This document shows positions 10,201 through 20,815 of a DNA stretch of 64,000 nt, piece by piece (within the stretch, counting starts at the first letter, position 1; the number at the start of each line of letters is the position of its first letter). The translations under genes were made by a program, and so were the position numbers. Source of the DNA: Neovahlkampfia damariscottae (Eukaryota > Heterolobosea > Selenaionea > Neovahlkampfiida > Neovahlkampfiidae); the NCBI GenBank assembly GCA_016618085.1, contig JABLTG010000028.1, forward strand, positions 62,001-126,000. Direction: 5' to 3'. The notes under the pieces were generated by a model. That model did not search any database. It worked only from the letters and a program-made list of their open reading frames with translations, and was not told the DNA's origin.

Positions 10201-10911
10201 GCTAGAAAATTAAAAGGAGCATTCTTCAGAAACTGTGTCTATGATGTCGCAGCTACACACAAAAAAAGATTTGCTTCATTACAAGCTAGAGCTAAACGTA
10301 TGAGAAATAAATTAAGAAGACATAGAAGAGCTAGAGCAAGAAAATTAAGAAGAGCAAGAAAAGCAGCATTCAGAAGAATTTTCAGAGTTAAAAGAATGAA
10401 AAAGAGACAAGCAAGAAGAAAAGTTAAAGCTTTAAAAAGAAGAGTTAGAAGAGCTAGAAAATTTGCAAGACGTTTAAAAAGAAGAAGTGCAAAAAGAGCA
10501 GCTAGAATTGCTAGAAGAGCAAAACGTTCAGCTAGAAAAGCAGCAAGAAGAGCTAGAAGAGCAGCAAGAAAAGCAGCAAGAAAAGCTAGAAAAGCAGCAA
10601 GAAAAAATACACCTGCAAACAAAAAAGCAGCACTTAAAAAATTAATTGCAGCAAGAAGAGCTAAAAGAATTGCACAAAGAAAACTCAAAAGAGCAAGAAA
10701 ACTCAGAAGAATTGCTAGAAAATTGAGAAGAAGAAGTCAAACAAAACGTCAAAAATTGAAATCAGCTCTTAGAGTTAGAAGATTTAGAAACCAAAAATTA
10801 AAATTATGTTACAAAACAACATCATCAAATGATTATGATGTCAAAAAAGTTTCAAAAGTTTTCAAACCAACAAAATCTGATGAAAAAAATATCATTGGAA
10901 AAGCAATGTAA
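7267..10911 (+). CDS. Large secreted protein with three von Willebrand D domains and basic helices
   Basis: A 1214-residue protein without introns. A signal peptide (1-21) and an acidic propeptide-like stretch lead into Arg/Lys/Ala helices that alternate with three vWD-like domains, at about 180-400, 490-710 and 795-1000. Each domain starts C-x-A-x-GDPHM with a YENQF strand, has N-x-R-x-ACKV and VNG strands, and closes with GLCNG-x-YDSR and a Cys-containing tail ending FDVAATHKK. The vWD fold builds disulfide-linked extracellular polymers in mucins and zonadhesins. The last ~200 residues are almost pure RRARKAA repeats. The shared 21-residue motif occupies nt 10834-10896, four residues before the end. 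ATTGG lies about 25 nt upstream. A polymerising matrix or extrusome protein is an inference. Confidence 0.85.
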   Translation: MKISQALILLIILIICQLSLSKEIAEDTTLETQVQELLSAENTENTDDVAQTLRWGRKLGHRIIRKAVPRINHAAIARAAFLKKSRAAAKLRAALKRKARTSRRKAAALRRKARSLAKAARKAKAAKKRAALALLKRKAAARALRKRAAALRRKAAALRKAKAAAARKARAAAKAKRHAKSYTCQAVGDPHMRNFQGQAYENQFSGDLTLFKKRGFRCDTRQMQWNGGRNFVNGRIACQVGHQHIEIFTPTDVRVNGVKAPTGTKKIGGVSFTWKGSHVEFSKHDTKVRVQIAKTRQPTWYMNFYITTRGLHGVTGLCNGKYDSRTKGTKPPRASPSILDGKAQRIKRRNPIKFGRRAVKWATGICKGKGLRGNSLHGCIFDVAATHKKKFAADMLRAQRLKDLMKRKHAAQRIAAAKARAIAARARAAAARARAKAAKRRAAFRKAKRLARAAKRAAQRARAKAARRKAAALRKAARLARAKARAAKREAKGKTFNCYATGDPHMKNFAGQKYENQFVGDFNIFSRAGFRCHTRQEFWNAQHTVAVNTRLACKVAGDHIEVYAPNDVRVNGKKISKGNHNLKSTAKLGFTGSQLTIHYAGSSVRSQINNGHGSGPLPRSYQNIYISTKGTKGLKGVTGLCNGSYDSRNKATKPPRANPSLVDGKGIRVQRPNPRKKFGHKAVAWATGICKGKGLKGNALHDCIFDVAATHKKRFAEAEKKLKALREKLRKRKAARRRAAARARRAARRARRAAARARAKAAALRRRAAARAAAKARAAKRRAEALKKRKTYNCYATGDPHMRNFAGKKYENQFSGDFRFFHKPGFRCDVRQLFWNVQRTVTVNKRVACKVGRNHVEVFGLNDIRINGKKYSKFNKKIGRGAKVSFDGRNFKVQNRNGDNVRAQIAGSKTRFYMNVYATARGLKHASGLCVGFYDSRKKGTKPPRAKPSLCDGKGIFKKPKAIKFGKRAVKWARGICKARKLKGAFFRNCVYDVAATHKKRFASLQARAKRMRNKLRRHRRARARKLRRARKAAFRRIFRVKRMKKRQARRKVKALKRRVRRARKFARRLKRRSAKRAARIARRAKRSARKAARRARRAARKAARKARKAARKNTPANKKAALKKLIAARRAKRIAQRKLKRARKLRRIARKLRRRSQTKRQKLKSALRVRRFRNQKLKLCYKTTSSNDYDVKKVSKVFKPTKSDEKNIIGKAM

Positions 10912-11025
10912 AACAATAAATTTTGAGTTTTATTTTTATTTTTTCTTCCAAAAAAATAGTCTGGTCAGCCATGCTTTTTAATTGGTTCAATTTCTTCGAA
11001 AATATTTCAATTGGCCAACTGCAAC

Positions 11026-12624
11026 ATGCAAAAACAAAGTGTCCTCACAATTGTTTTGTTATTTTGTGTGGTGTATTTATCTTCAAGTGCCCCTGCAAAA
11101 TGTGTCAGAGCAGCAAACATTTTGGAACTTGATGATTCAGAACAAGTGTTATTCTTTGACCAAATTAAAAAAGAAATAAATCAACATGTAGGAAACACTG
11201 ACAACAATGATATAAAAAAAGCTATAGATCAAGTTGCAAAAAAAGTATCAAATAACATTAAAAATGGTCTCAAAGATGCCAAAGAAATTGTTAAAAAAGT
11301 TGCTGACAACAAAATTGTTGAAAAAGTAATTAAACAAGCCGGAGGTACAGCAGCTGGAATAAAGAAAGCTATTGTTGTTCTTGATAAACTTACCAAAGAA
11401 TTGTCAAAAGAAAAAGGAACGTATCAACAGTCGAATTGTCATGATAAGCCAGTTTGTCAATATGATTGTAGCAAGGTGATGAATTGTCCAGTTAAAGATA
11501 CAATGGGTTTCATGGACTTAACAGAAAGAATAAAAAATAATAGAGATGAACAAAATGCTTACAACTGGGTTTGTAAAAACTCATTCTTTTCATCATCATC
11601 ACAAAAAGATAACACTCTTTCAAAGTATTTCAGAAAATTAATTGGAAAGATTACAAAAAAAACAGATGCTCAATTCATTCAAGAACATCCAAATGCAAGT
11701 GAAACACAATTTGATAACGAATATCTTGCTTGGTTGAATAAAAAAGGAATCCATTCAAGCGAAAGGACAGTATTTGAAATTTTAAATTACTATAAGGATG
11801 GAATTCAAGGATTTGAAAAAATTTGCAAAGAAAAGAATCCAGGATGGTTAACATCGAATGTAATTTCAACAAAACTTGCACAATTTGAACTTGAATCATT
11901 GAAAACAGCAGTATTTGGTACAAAGGCTGAACAAGAATCAGATGCTGTTGCGGCAGCTTTTAGAAAAGTTGGAGAATGGAAAATGGATTATCTCAAAGGT
12001 ATTACTAAATCAGAAGAAGATACCTATGCAAATGCTTTATTTAAAGGTCTTTCTTTGACTTTTAGAAAATATTTCATTAGTACTGTTATTGGAGGCAGTC
12101 AAAGAGATTTTTGTGTTTGTAGAGATTACAATAGATTCTTTGATGCTATGAAAAAATTACCAGAAGGAACAAGAAAAGCAACATATGGAATTTCGAACAT
12201 TGCTTTTGGGAATGATTATCAACATAAGTTACAAGCTGTTTGTCAAAAAGTGTGCTCTGTTAAAGAAGTACCAAAAGTTGAAAAACCAAAACCTCAACCA
12301 AAGAAAGAAGTACCAAAAGTAGACGCTCCAAAAGAAGAAACAAAAAAAGAAGAACCAAAGAAAGAAGTCAAAAAAGATAATATGGTAGCACCTAAAACAA
12401 AAGAATGTTTACCTGGTTTCCAAAAAAGAGGAACAAGATGTTATAAAATTGGAGGTAAAAGATCTTTTCGTAAAGTGAAAAAGTCCATCAAAAAAGTTAG
12501 AAAGAGTAGAAAAGGAAGAAGATGGATTTGGCGTTTTGGAAAAAAAATATTTGATGTTGAAAAAGTACCAAACTCACAAAAACCAACAAGATACGATGTA
12601 AGAAATATCATCAGAAGAAGATAA
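11026..12624 (+). CDS. Secreted protein with the shared C-terminal motif
   Basis: A 532-residue protein without introns. The ATG chosen (MQKQSVLTIVLLFCVVYLSS) gives a good signal peptide and lies just after an ATTGG box. A coiled, Lys-rich segment (about 45-125) is followed by a folded domain (about 130-410) with paired cysteines: C-x4-C-x3-C-x5-C near 140, and C-V-C and C-x3-C near 365-410. I do not recognise that domain. A Pro/Lys/Glu linker (about 415-455) leads to a short Cys pair and the basic tail KKVRKSRKGRR. The tail ends with the shared motif (nt 12550-12612), three Arg before the stop. With 5367 and 7267 it forms a same-strand set of secreted basic proteins, likely co-packaged (inference). 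Confidence 0.75.
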   Translation: MQKQSVLTIVLLFCVVYLSSSAPAKCVRAANILELDDSEQVLFFDQIKKEINQHVGNTDNNDIKKAIDQVAKKVSNNIKNGLKDAKEIVKKVADNKIVEKVIKQAGGTAAGIKKAIVVLDKLTKELSKEKGTYQQSNCHDKPVCQYDCSKVMNCPVKDTMGFMDLTERIKNNRDEQNAYNWVCKNSFFSSSSQKDNTLSKYFRKLIGKITKKTDAQFIQEHPNASETQFDNEYLAWLNKKGIHSSERTVFEILNYYKDGIQGFEKICKEKNPGWLTSNVISTKLAQFELESLKTAVFGTKAEQESDAVAAAFRKVGEWKMDYLKGITKSEEDTYANALFKGLSLTFRKYFISTVIGGSQRDFCVCRDYNRFFDAMKKLPEGTRKATYGISNIAFGNDYQHKLQAVCQKVCSVKEVPKVEKPKPQPKKEVPKVDAPKEETKKEEPKKEVKKDNMVAPKTKECLPGFQKRGTRCYKIGGKRSFRKVKKSIKKVRKSRKGRRWIWRFGKKIFDVEKVPNSQKPTRYDVRNIIRRR

Positions 12625-12775
12625 ATAAACCTTTCATCTTCGTTTCAATTGGTCGACAAAGGAAATGGAAAAAAATGATTCTTCAACAAAATCACTACCG
12701 TAGTAGTCACAAATCAAGAACAATACGAACTATATAGTACTATTTTCTTGAACATCTTTTTTTAATAATCTTAAT

Positions 12776-13580
12776 TTATTGTTTTAAATTTGATGCTTCT
12801 AAAGCTTTGACAAAGTTACTTTGAACAAATTGCCAGTTAACAACATTCCAGTATTCTTTCATATAGTCAGGACGACGATTTTGATGATCAAGATAATAAG
12901 CATGTTCCCAAATGCTATTAAAAATTTTGTGTTAAATAATAAAAATCTTAATCTTCTTACTCACATGTAAGTAAAGGAATTTTATTTTCTGTGATAGGAC
13001 AACTTGCATTTGGTCCTGTCCAAATACTTAATTTTGTTCCATCATAAACAAGCCAACACCAACCACTTCCAAAGAGGTTAATTGTTCTTTGTGTGAACTT
13101 TTTGAAAAGTATTAGATTTTTAATTTTTTTGCATACTTCTTCTTTGAAATCTTCAAATGAACCAAAAGTTTTGTTAATTTCATTCATTAAAGTATCACAT
13201 CCTTGAACATTTTCATTTGAGTTTGGAGCTAAACATTTCCAGTAAAATGAATGGTTGAAATGTTGAGCTGCATTATTGAAGATACCAACTTGTTTTGCAT
13301 CAAAAGCTGAATTCATGATGATTTTGTCAAGTGGAGCAGTTTCATAATTTGTACCTTCAATAAGTTGATTTAATTTAACAACATAAGTGTTATGATGTTT
13401 ATTATAATGATAATCAAGTTGTTTGCTTGAGATACATGGAGCAACACCATCTTTTAAAATTTCAGAAAAAAAAAATAAAAACAAACCTTCAACTGGATAA
13501 TCAAGTTGTGGAAGCATGTGTTTTTGTCTCATTTGTACTGATAACATAGATTTTGATAATTTTAAACTTTTTGTGAACAT
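12776..13580 (-). CDS. Iron superoxide dismutase, probably organelle-targeted
   Basis: Four exons (13487..13580, 13137..13450, 12961..13097, 12776..12914) give 227 residues. It converts superoxide to hydrogen peroxide and oxygen. The metal ligands are visible: His in [11 protein letters not shown], His in [11 protein letters not shown], and Asp/His in [11 protein letters not shown]. The Gln of [11 protein letters not shown] is the iron-type signature (manganese enzymes have GGH). The first ~25 residues are basic and Ser/Met/Leu-rich, so a mitochondrial-type presequence is likely. Three introns of 36-46 nt restore the family alignment exactly. CCAATC lies about 25 nt upstream of the ATG. Because one intron is 39 nt and stop-free, an unspliced reading would wrongly add 13 residues. 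Confidence 0.9.
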
Positions 13581-13661
13581 GTTTGTTTTGTTTTTTTGAA
13601 GAAAAGTTGATTGGACAAAGAGACGCACCAATCAAATATAATAAAATCCGAAGGAAGAGAA

Positions 13662-15477
13662 TTAAATTTTTATTTTTTTTGAATCTTTTTCAATTTCATC
13701 ATTTTCAAATTTTCTCTTTTTTTCATTTTCTTTTAAAAAACTATCTAATTTTCCACTTGCAGCTAGAACTAAACCGACAAATGGAGGAGAAGGTTTAAAC
13801 CATCTCGATAAGTATTCTGGATGATACTGACAACCAACAAAATATGGATGATCATCAAGTTCAATAATTTCTTGTCTTTGTCCAGTTTCATCTTGCGCAA
13901 CAAAACTCATTCCTTTTTCTTCAAATTCATCAATCATTTTATAATTAGCTTCATATCTATGTCTATGTCTTTCTTCAATAACATCCAAATTACTATATAA
14001 AGATTTGATAATGCAATCTTTTTTGAAGTATGATTTTCTTAAACCTAATCTCATTGTTCCTCCTAATTGTTCTCTTGAAATTTCAGGCATTGGAATAATG
14101 ACTGGTGTTTTTGTGTCAGGATCAAATTCTAATGAATTTGCGTCTTTATATCCTAATACATTTCGAGCGAATTCAATAATTGCGACTTGCATTCCTAAAC
14201 AAATTCCAAGAAACGGAATTTTATTTTTTCTTGCATATTCAACAGCCAAAATCTTTCCTTCAATACCACGCACTGAAAAACCACCTGGAACTAAAATTCC
14301 ATGAGCTTCTTTTAATGTTTTCCATGCTTCATCAAATTCTTTTTGTTCAACATTTTCTTTTACTAAATGATCAGAATTTAAAAATTCAACATCCACTTTT
14401 CTTTCAGCTAAAATACTACCATGTAATAAAGATTTTGAAACAGAATGATATGAATCAGATAAACCAGTATATTTACCAACTAAAACGATTTTAACAATTC
14501 CTTCTTTTTGAGCTTTGATTTCATTCATTGATGAAACTAATTTTGACCAATTATCAAGTTTTGGTTTGATTGCGTTATCTAATTTGAATTTATTAGCAAG
14601 ACAAGTATGTAATCCATTTTCGATTAATAACAAAGGTACTTCAAATAAATTTGAAACATCATGAACTCCAATAACTGATGAAGAATCAACATGACAAAAT
14701 TTTGAAAGTTTTTCGCGAGTTGATTCTGAGATTGGTTTTTGACTACGACATGCAATAACATCAGCTGATAATCCTAATGATCTTAATTCTTTTGCTGCAT
14801 GTTGACTTGGTTTTGTTTTTTGTTCACCATCATTTCCAAGAATTGGAATTAAACTCACAAGAGTTAAAAAGAAATTATCTTTTCCCACTCTAAATTGAAA
14901 TTGTCTCATTGCTTCAACAAAAGGCATAGATTCTATATCACCAACAGTACCACCTAATTCAATAACACAAACTTTTGGTCTTTTATCATTTTGATCTTTA
15001 TGTAAATTTCTAACTGCTACTCCGACAATCCAGTCTTGAATAGCGTCTGTAATATGTGGAACAACTTGAACAGTTTTTCCTAAATAATCACCTCTTCTTT
15101 CTTTACTGATTACTAAATGTTCATTTTTTTAACACATTTATTTGATTACCTTGTTTGTAAATTTTTCCGGTTGTGATGTTGCAATCATGAGTGAGTGTTA
15201 TACCCAAAAATCTTTCATAGTTTCCCAAGTCTAAATCAGTTTCTCCACCATCATCTAAGACAAAAACTTCACCATGTTCGAAAGGAGACATTGTTCCAGC
15301 ATCTACATTTAAATATGGATCTATTTTAATTGAAGTTACATTACAACCCATGGATTGTAATATGACACCTGTAGAAGATGCTATGACACCTTTTCCAATT
15401 CCAGAAAGTACTCCTCCAGCTACGAGTACAAATTTTATCTCTTCTTCTTTTGTCTTGTTTTTGTTTTCACCTTTCAT
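13662..15477 (-). CDS. CTP synthase
   Basis: Exons 15150..15477 and 13662..15112, 592 residues. It makes CTP from UTP, ATP and glutamine in pyrimidine synthesis. The synthetase domain begins at [17 protein letters not shown], with the [16 protein letters not shown] and [18 protein letters not shown] motifs. The glutaminase domain (about 300-565) shows [13 protein letters not shown], the nucleophile motif FLGICLGMQ and the HPEY of the catalytic triad. The 37-nt intron falls inside the conserved KIY[14 protein letters not shown] block and splicing restores it. CATTGGATG puts the ATTGG box directly against the start codon. The Lys/Glu-rich C-terminal tail is not conserved. Confidence 0.95.
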
Positions 15478-15705
15478 CCAATGGCCAGTTAGCAAAGATT
15501 CTAATTTGGAAAGGCGAATTTAAAAAAAAAGTGAAAAAAATAATCTTTATATTTTCTTCAAAAAAAAAGAAAAATAGATCAAACAAACAGGAATTCTTCA
15601 ACCAATAAAAACCAAGGTTTGAAGAAATTGATTTGAGGAAATCAGATGAGTTTTTGTGTTTTATGAAGAAAAATACATTGAATTGATAAGAACAATTTAT
15701 AAAAG

Positions 15706-16851
15706 TTAGCTTGAGATTCCACCATTTTTCATTAACAATGTTTGTGCTTGGATATTCATTGTTTCGTTTTTTTCTAAATAGAAAAGTGCTGTATGTGAAT
15801 CATCATCTCTTTCATTTACTTTTGCACCGTAATTTAATAACAAATTTATCATTGAAGTGACAAATTCATTTTGATTTTTTAGACATAAAAGAATCAAAGG
15901 AGTTCTTCCGTATCTATCTCTACAATTAACTTCGAATGTCAAAGACAATAAATATTTCAATTTGTTTAATGTTTCTATGTTTGTATTTGAAATTGAACAA
16001 ATCTGAATGATTGGATCAATCAATTGGTTTTCCAATTTGAAACCACACTTCACAAGATATTTAACAATATCGACAGATGAATTCTCAATAGAATCAGCAA
16101 GAAAATGTTGTTGTATCAGTAATTCCTTTCTTCGATTTTTTATAATTGCTTTAACAATATCAAGATGAACATCATGTTGTAATGCAGAAAATAACAAATC
16201 TGTAACATTATACAAATCGGATAACAACTCTTTTATCAACTATTTTATCATTCAAAAAAATATAATTCTTCTTACCATTGATTTTATATGCTTAAATAAT
16301 TTTTGATTTTTGATTCTAAAAATGATTTGAAAGGTATTTTCAAATTCTTTGAATTGAATTGAATTCTTTTCATGAAGTAAATCGATTAGTTTCAATGTAT
16401 AAATTTCGTCTATTTCATTTGGAAATGATATTGAAAAAGTTTCAAATAAACTTTTGTAAATATGACTTGTGTAAATAGTTCTTTCAAACCAAAGCGAATC
16501 ACTTGTTTTGTAACTCAATTTATATAAAACAGAAGCATAAGATGTATAATTTTGTTTTTTTAAAATTTTCAAAATTTCTTTTCTGACTGATGGCAACTGT
16601 TTTCTGATTAAAATTTTTTTAACAAATTCTTTGTAATTGGAAGGTTCTGCTTTTTTGATGAAAGTTTCAATGTTGAGAGTTTTTGTTAAAATTGGATCAT
16701 TTGAGAATCTTGTTGTATAAATTTCTTTCCAGAGTAATTCTGACTTTGAGACTTCATTCAAATTTTTGGAAGTTGCAAAAAAATTTTCAAAATCATTTAG
16801 AGGTAAATATGTACATATTTGATACAGTATATCAACTGAGATGTCATTCAT
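15706..16851 (-). CDS. F-box and ankyrin-repeat protein
   Basis: Exons 16276..16851 and 15706..16239 with a 36-nt intron, 369 residues. The N-terminal F-box is clear (VDILYQICTYLPLNDFENFF, then LLWKEIY). The middle is helical without a named motif. Ankyrin-like repeats follow (DIVKYLVKCGFKL, RDRYGRTPLILLCL, MINLLLNYGAKVNERDDD). It is probably an SCF substrate receptor. A CCAATCA box about 65 nt upstream also serves the divergent kinase gene at 16966, where it reads ATTGG. Confidence 0.8.
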
Positions 16852-16965
16852 TGAGTTGTGTGCAAATTAATTTTTTTGTTTTTGTCCAACTCAACTTTTT
16901 TGTATAAACCGAAATGATTGGTGAAAGAAAGTCTAAAAATAAAAAGTTGACTTTTCCAAAATTGC

Positions 16966-19900
16966 ATGTACAGTGCAGGCATAGAAAGAGAAGAAATAAT
17001 GTATAAAACAGGATTTACAGAACTTGATCTTGAACTTCCAACACCTCAAATTTATGAAGAAAAACCAAAATACGTTTTGAAAGGAGATTCTTTTAAAAAT
17101 TTTTCAAAACTATTTTCCAAACCTTCTGATATTGATAAAACAAGTACAATAAGAATTGAAACTAGAAAAAATGAAAAAAAAAAATACAACCAAATCATAC
17201 TTGGCTATGACATTGACGCACCAGTAGAAAAACAAAATGAAATTGAACATAAAATGGTTGCACTTTGCTCTATAAAACATGAGAATATTTTACAACATGA
17301 AAAAGTCTATGTAAAAAAACCCATCAAAAACTCATCATATTCCTACCACATCTCAACAACAGATCAAAAATTAAAAAGAACTTTGGAAACTGATATTTTT
17401 GAAACAATACAAGGAAAGAATAATTCATTTCCACCAAACGTATGATTTTAATCTTTTTTATTTTTTAGATGATTGAAAAATGGTTTTTTGAAATTATTTC
17501 AGGATTGGATGCTCTTCATGGACAAGGAATTACACATAACAATCTTTTACCTTCAAGTATTTTTTTGGATACAGATAATCATGTCCAGTTGTCAAAAATA
17601 GGTTTTGGTTTTGAAGAAAATATTGAATCATTGACTCAAAATGAAGCTTATTTTGCACCTGAAATATTTGATGATGAAAAATTTACTACAAGTTCAGATG
17701 TTTATTCATTGGGTGTTTTAATGATGAAATTGATTTATTTAGAGGTATTCTTGATTGTTTTTTTCATTTTTTGGTAGAACGTTGATTTGGAAGATGTTGA
17801 TGAACTGATTGGTTCAATTCCAAAGGAATATAAGAAAATGGAGATAATTGATGTCATTACAAAATGTTTATCAGATAAACCAAATTCACGCCCAACTATT
17901 TCTGAAATGTTAAAATTAAAAAGAGATGATAATATTGAATTGGAAATTGAAAAAATATCCATTGATGAAGAAACACCATCTAAAGTTTTAAGACGTGAAA
18001 GAATGGCCAGTATATCATCTAGTTTTGATGATAGAGATTATGAAGATGAAGATGATGAACTTGAATATGTAAGTGATGATAAGAATTTAAGAAGAAGTGA
18101 GATCTTAATTGAAAAAGATGAAGAAGAAGATGAAGAAGAAAATGATAAATCAAAAATATCTCAAAGAGCTGTAAGAATAGATTCAAACAAATTAGATTTA
18201 GGTCTGATGAAATCAAAGTCATCATCAAAACCACCACCTCCAATGAAGAATAAAAAAGAAATACAAAAACCATTTGGAAGAAGAAGTAGTTCATCAGTGG
18301 AAGGAAGAAAAGGTGGTAAAAATATATTTTCTCCAAAATCAATGAAAAAAAAATCAAAGGAATCATATCTTCGTACTGAAGAGGAAGAAGTTGAAAATGT
18401 CTCATCAGGTTCAGATTCATTTTTCGAATTGCAAAAACCACCTAATGTGCAAAGCTCAAGTGTAATTTCCGCACCACCACCACCACCTGGTGTACCTATA
18501 CAATATGGAGGAGTTATTCCATCTGGAGGAGGACCGCCACCTCCAAATTATCCTTCCAGAACAATGGAAAAAAAGAAGGATGTCAAATTGGACGATATGA
18601 TGACTGGAGATCTTCTGAAATCAGTCAACAAAGAAATAGAACAACAAACTGAGCAATTAATGATGCTAGAAGATCAACTAGAATCTGTGGATAATGAAAT
18701 AATGCTGGAAACAGAAACTATCATATTGGAGGCAAAATCTGATGAACCACAAAAATTGGACACAGAATCAACAAAATTAAGACAATCAGAAATCAGTAGA
18801 TTATTGGAAACGATTGAAAATGAAGGAGTTGCCAACAAAGATTTTGCAATCGCAGGTCTTTTAGATTATGTTGAAAAAGATGTTTTCTCTTCAATTAAAT
18901 ATGATAGTGATAAATCTGTAAGTTCTTCTGTTGAAATTTGGTCAAAAATTGTTTCTTCATTACAAGTACATTATGTTCATTCAATGAGTGATGCAACAAG
19001 AAATCAATATGATAATTTATGTTCAGTTCTCAAAAAAATGAGAGATGCAGAAAAAATAGCTGATATTGAATCACTTATGAGCTCATCTTCGTATTCATCT
19101 TATTCAACTGGTGAATATCCATTCTCAAGAGAAATGAATTTGGATGAACTGAATATGGCGACTACTGAAATGTACTCAATGGCAAAAAAGAAGTCAGCAG
19201 GATTTTCCTTCAATTTTTCTTCTTGTTTTTCAATAAAACCAAAAGAAAAATCTGCAGCACAATTACTTGCTGAAGAATTGAGTAACCAATTATTTCCGAA
19301 AATTAACATTTAATAGAATCAGGATTGACAAAAAAGGATTCATTCAAAACTGATAAAAATATTGGTTCTGGATGTAGTGCTAATGTTTATTTGGTGTCAT
19401 CAAAAGACTTTCCTGATCAACAATACGTTTTGAAAATATTCAAAGATGGAAGTGAAGAAGATGCACGTCAAGAAATTTCTGTTTACGAAAAACTTCAAAA
19501 TGAAAATATCGTCAAATATTTTGAATATTTTAAATATGATGATGGTTATGGTGCAGTTCAAACAGCAATCAAACTTGAATATTGTAACAAAGGTGATTTA
19601 TCAAAGTTATGTAAAAACAAAAAAAGAAAGAAAGTTGAAAGTCTAACCCAAAAGGAAATTTTGAATATATTGATTCAAATCATCACAGGTTTGATTTATT
19701 TACATGCACAAAAATTTGTTCATTGTGACTTAAAACCAGGAAATGTTTTCTTGACTGATGATAAAGTGAAGATTGCAGATTTTGGTTTTGCTGTTTCATT
19801 TGGGAGTCGACTGATGGGAGGATCATTAGAATATATGTCACCTGAACAATTTGAAAATCATTTAGGATTTGTTGCTCATCCTTCAATAGACATTTGGAGT

Positions 19901-20134
19901 TTTGGATGTCTTGTTCTTGAGTTACTCACAAAAAAGAAACATGATTTGAAAATTTCAATAAATAAGAATTCAAATTATGTTGATGAAGTTTGGCATAAAG
20001 AAGGATTGAATGATAATTTCTCAACAACTTTACGTGACCTTATCATTCGTTGTACAAGAATGGATCCAATTGAAAGACCAACTTCAAAACAGATTTATCT
20101 TTCAATGTTGGCAATTAATGAACAAAAGTTGTGA
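16966..20134 (+). CDS. Tandem pseudokinase-protein kinase with a proline-rich linker
   Basis: Four exons (16966..17439, 17469..17744, 17778..19281, 19317..20134) give 1023 residues. The N-terminal kinase-like domain (about 45-290) keeps the fold (DVYSLGVLMMKL, RPTISEML) but has HNNLLPSSI where HRDLKPEN belongs and no DFG, so it should be inactive. A charged and proline-rich linker (PPPPPPGVP) and coiled-coil segments follow. The C-terminal kinase (about 755-1023) looks active: GSGCSANVY, the lysine in YVLKIF, HCDLKPGN, ADFGF, SPEQ and DIWSFGCL. The last intron (19282..19316) joins what otherwise look like two genes; its phase fits and the downstream part has no ATG of its own. A pseudokinase regulating a kinase, as in JAKs, is the inferred logic. 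Confidence 0.8.
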
Positions 20135-20419
20135 TAAAAAGATTTTTAATAAATTTTTTTGTTGTATGTTTCTGCAACCGATGTTACATTCCTTCTGCTT
20201 TAGATTTAAAGCTCTCTTCTTATTCTTGAAATTCATCAAATAAAATTTTTGTAAATGAATTTGAGAAAGAACCAAAATCAAGACGAAAGGGAAGGAATTT
20301 GCTATGAAACAAGTCTATGTAGTGTCTCATTCAATTCTAGTATCTAGGAAATGTTGACAATTCATGCTTGTTTCAATGTTAAAATTTTTCTCAAATTTTA
20401 CAGGACAAAACTAATTCTT

Positions 20420-20795
20420 TTAAGGTTTGTTATCTTCTAATAAAATAATCAAGTCATATATTGCATCATAGAAATCACATTCTTCGAAAAATTAATTTTT
20501 TGATGATTTTTTTAATTTGAAAAGTTCGAACATGTAAACAATTGTTCGTGAAGAATTGAAGAAATTTTGGTGAAAGGATTTCCAGTTATATATTCCAAGG
20601 TATTTAAAGTGTCATTTTTTGAACTCTGTTTTTTAGTTCTGATGCATCATTTTCGGAGATATTCAAGTCTTGAGAATAATAAAATATGTTGAACAAAATA
20701 CCTTCAAATTTGTATTCTTTCGTTTTTGGATTGGATATTTTTGAAACCAGGTTGCATCATCTGCATACGAGAGTGAGGGAAAGAAAAATAATTTG
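20420..20795 (-). other. Possible small spliced gene or gene remnant
   Basis: On the minus strand there are several short open stretches bounded by GT-AG sites that could be exons (for example one reading LEYITGNPFTKISSILHEQL, and one ending ECDFYDAIYDLIILLEDNKP before a stop at 20420-20422). A CCAAT box lies near 20797, about where a start would be expected. I could not find an ATG in the frame that joins these pieces, so this is either a decayed gene or a model I cannot resolve. The rest of 20135-20815 holds nothing else I can support. Confidence 0.25.
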
Positions 20796-20815
20796 ATTGG
20801 TGAAAAATATCATGT

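Noticed and set aside
9396-10688. Hydrophobic minus-strand frames that look like membrane proteins
   Set aside because: They are the complement of Arg/Lys/Ala repeats of the vWD gene; the Leu/Ala content is a codon shadow.
12625-12775. A tiny plus-strand ORF after an ATTGGTC box near 12650
   Set aside because: It stops after about a dozen codons and has no splice site; most likely chance or a dead promoter.
19325-20134. A stand-alone kinase gene
   Set aside because: No ATG at its start; a 35-nt intron in the right phase joins it to the upstream gene.
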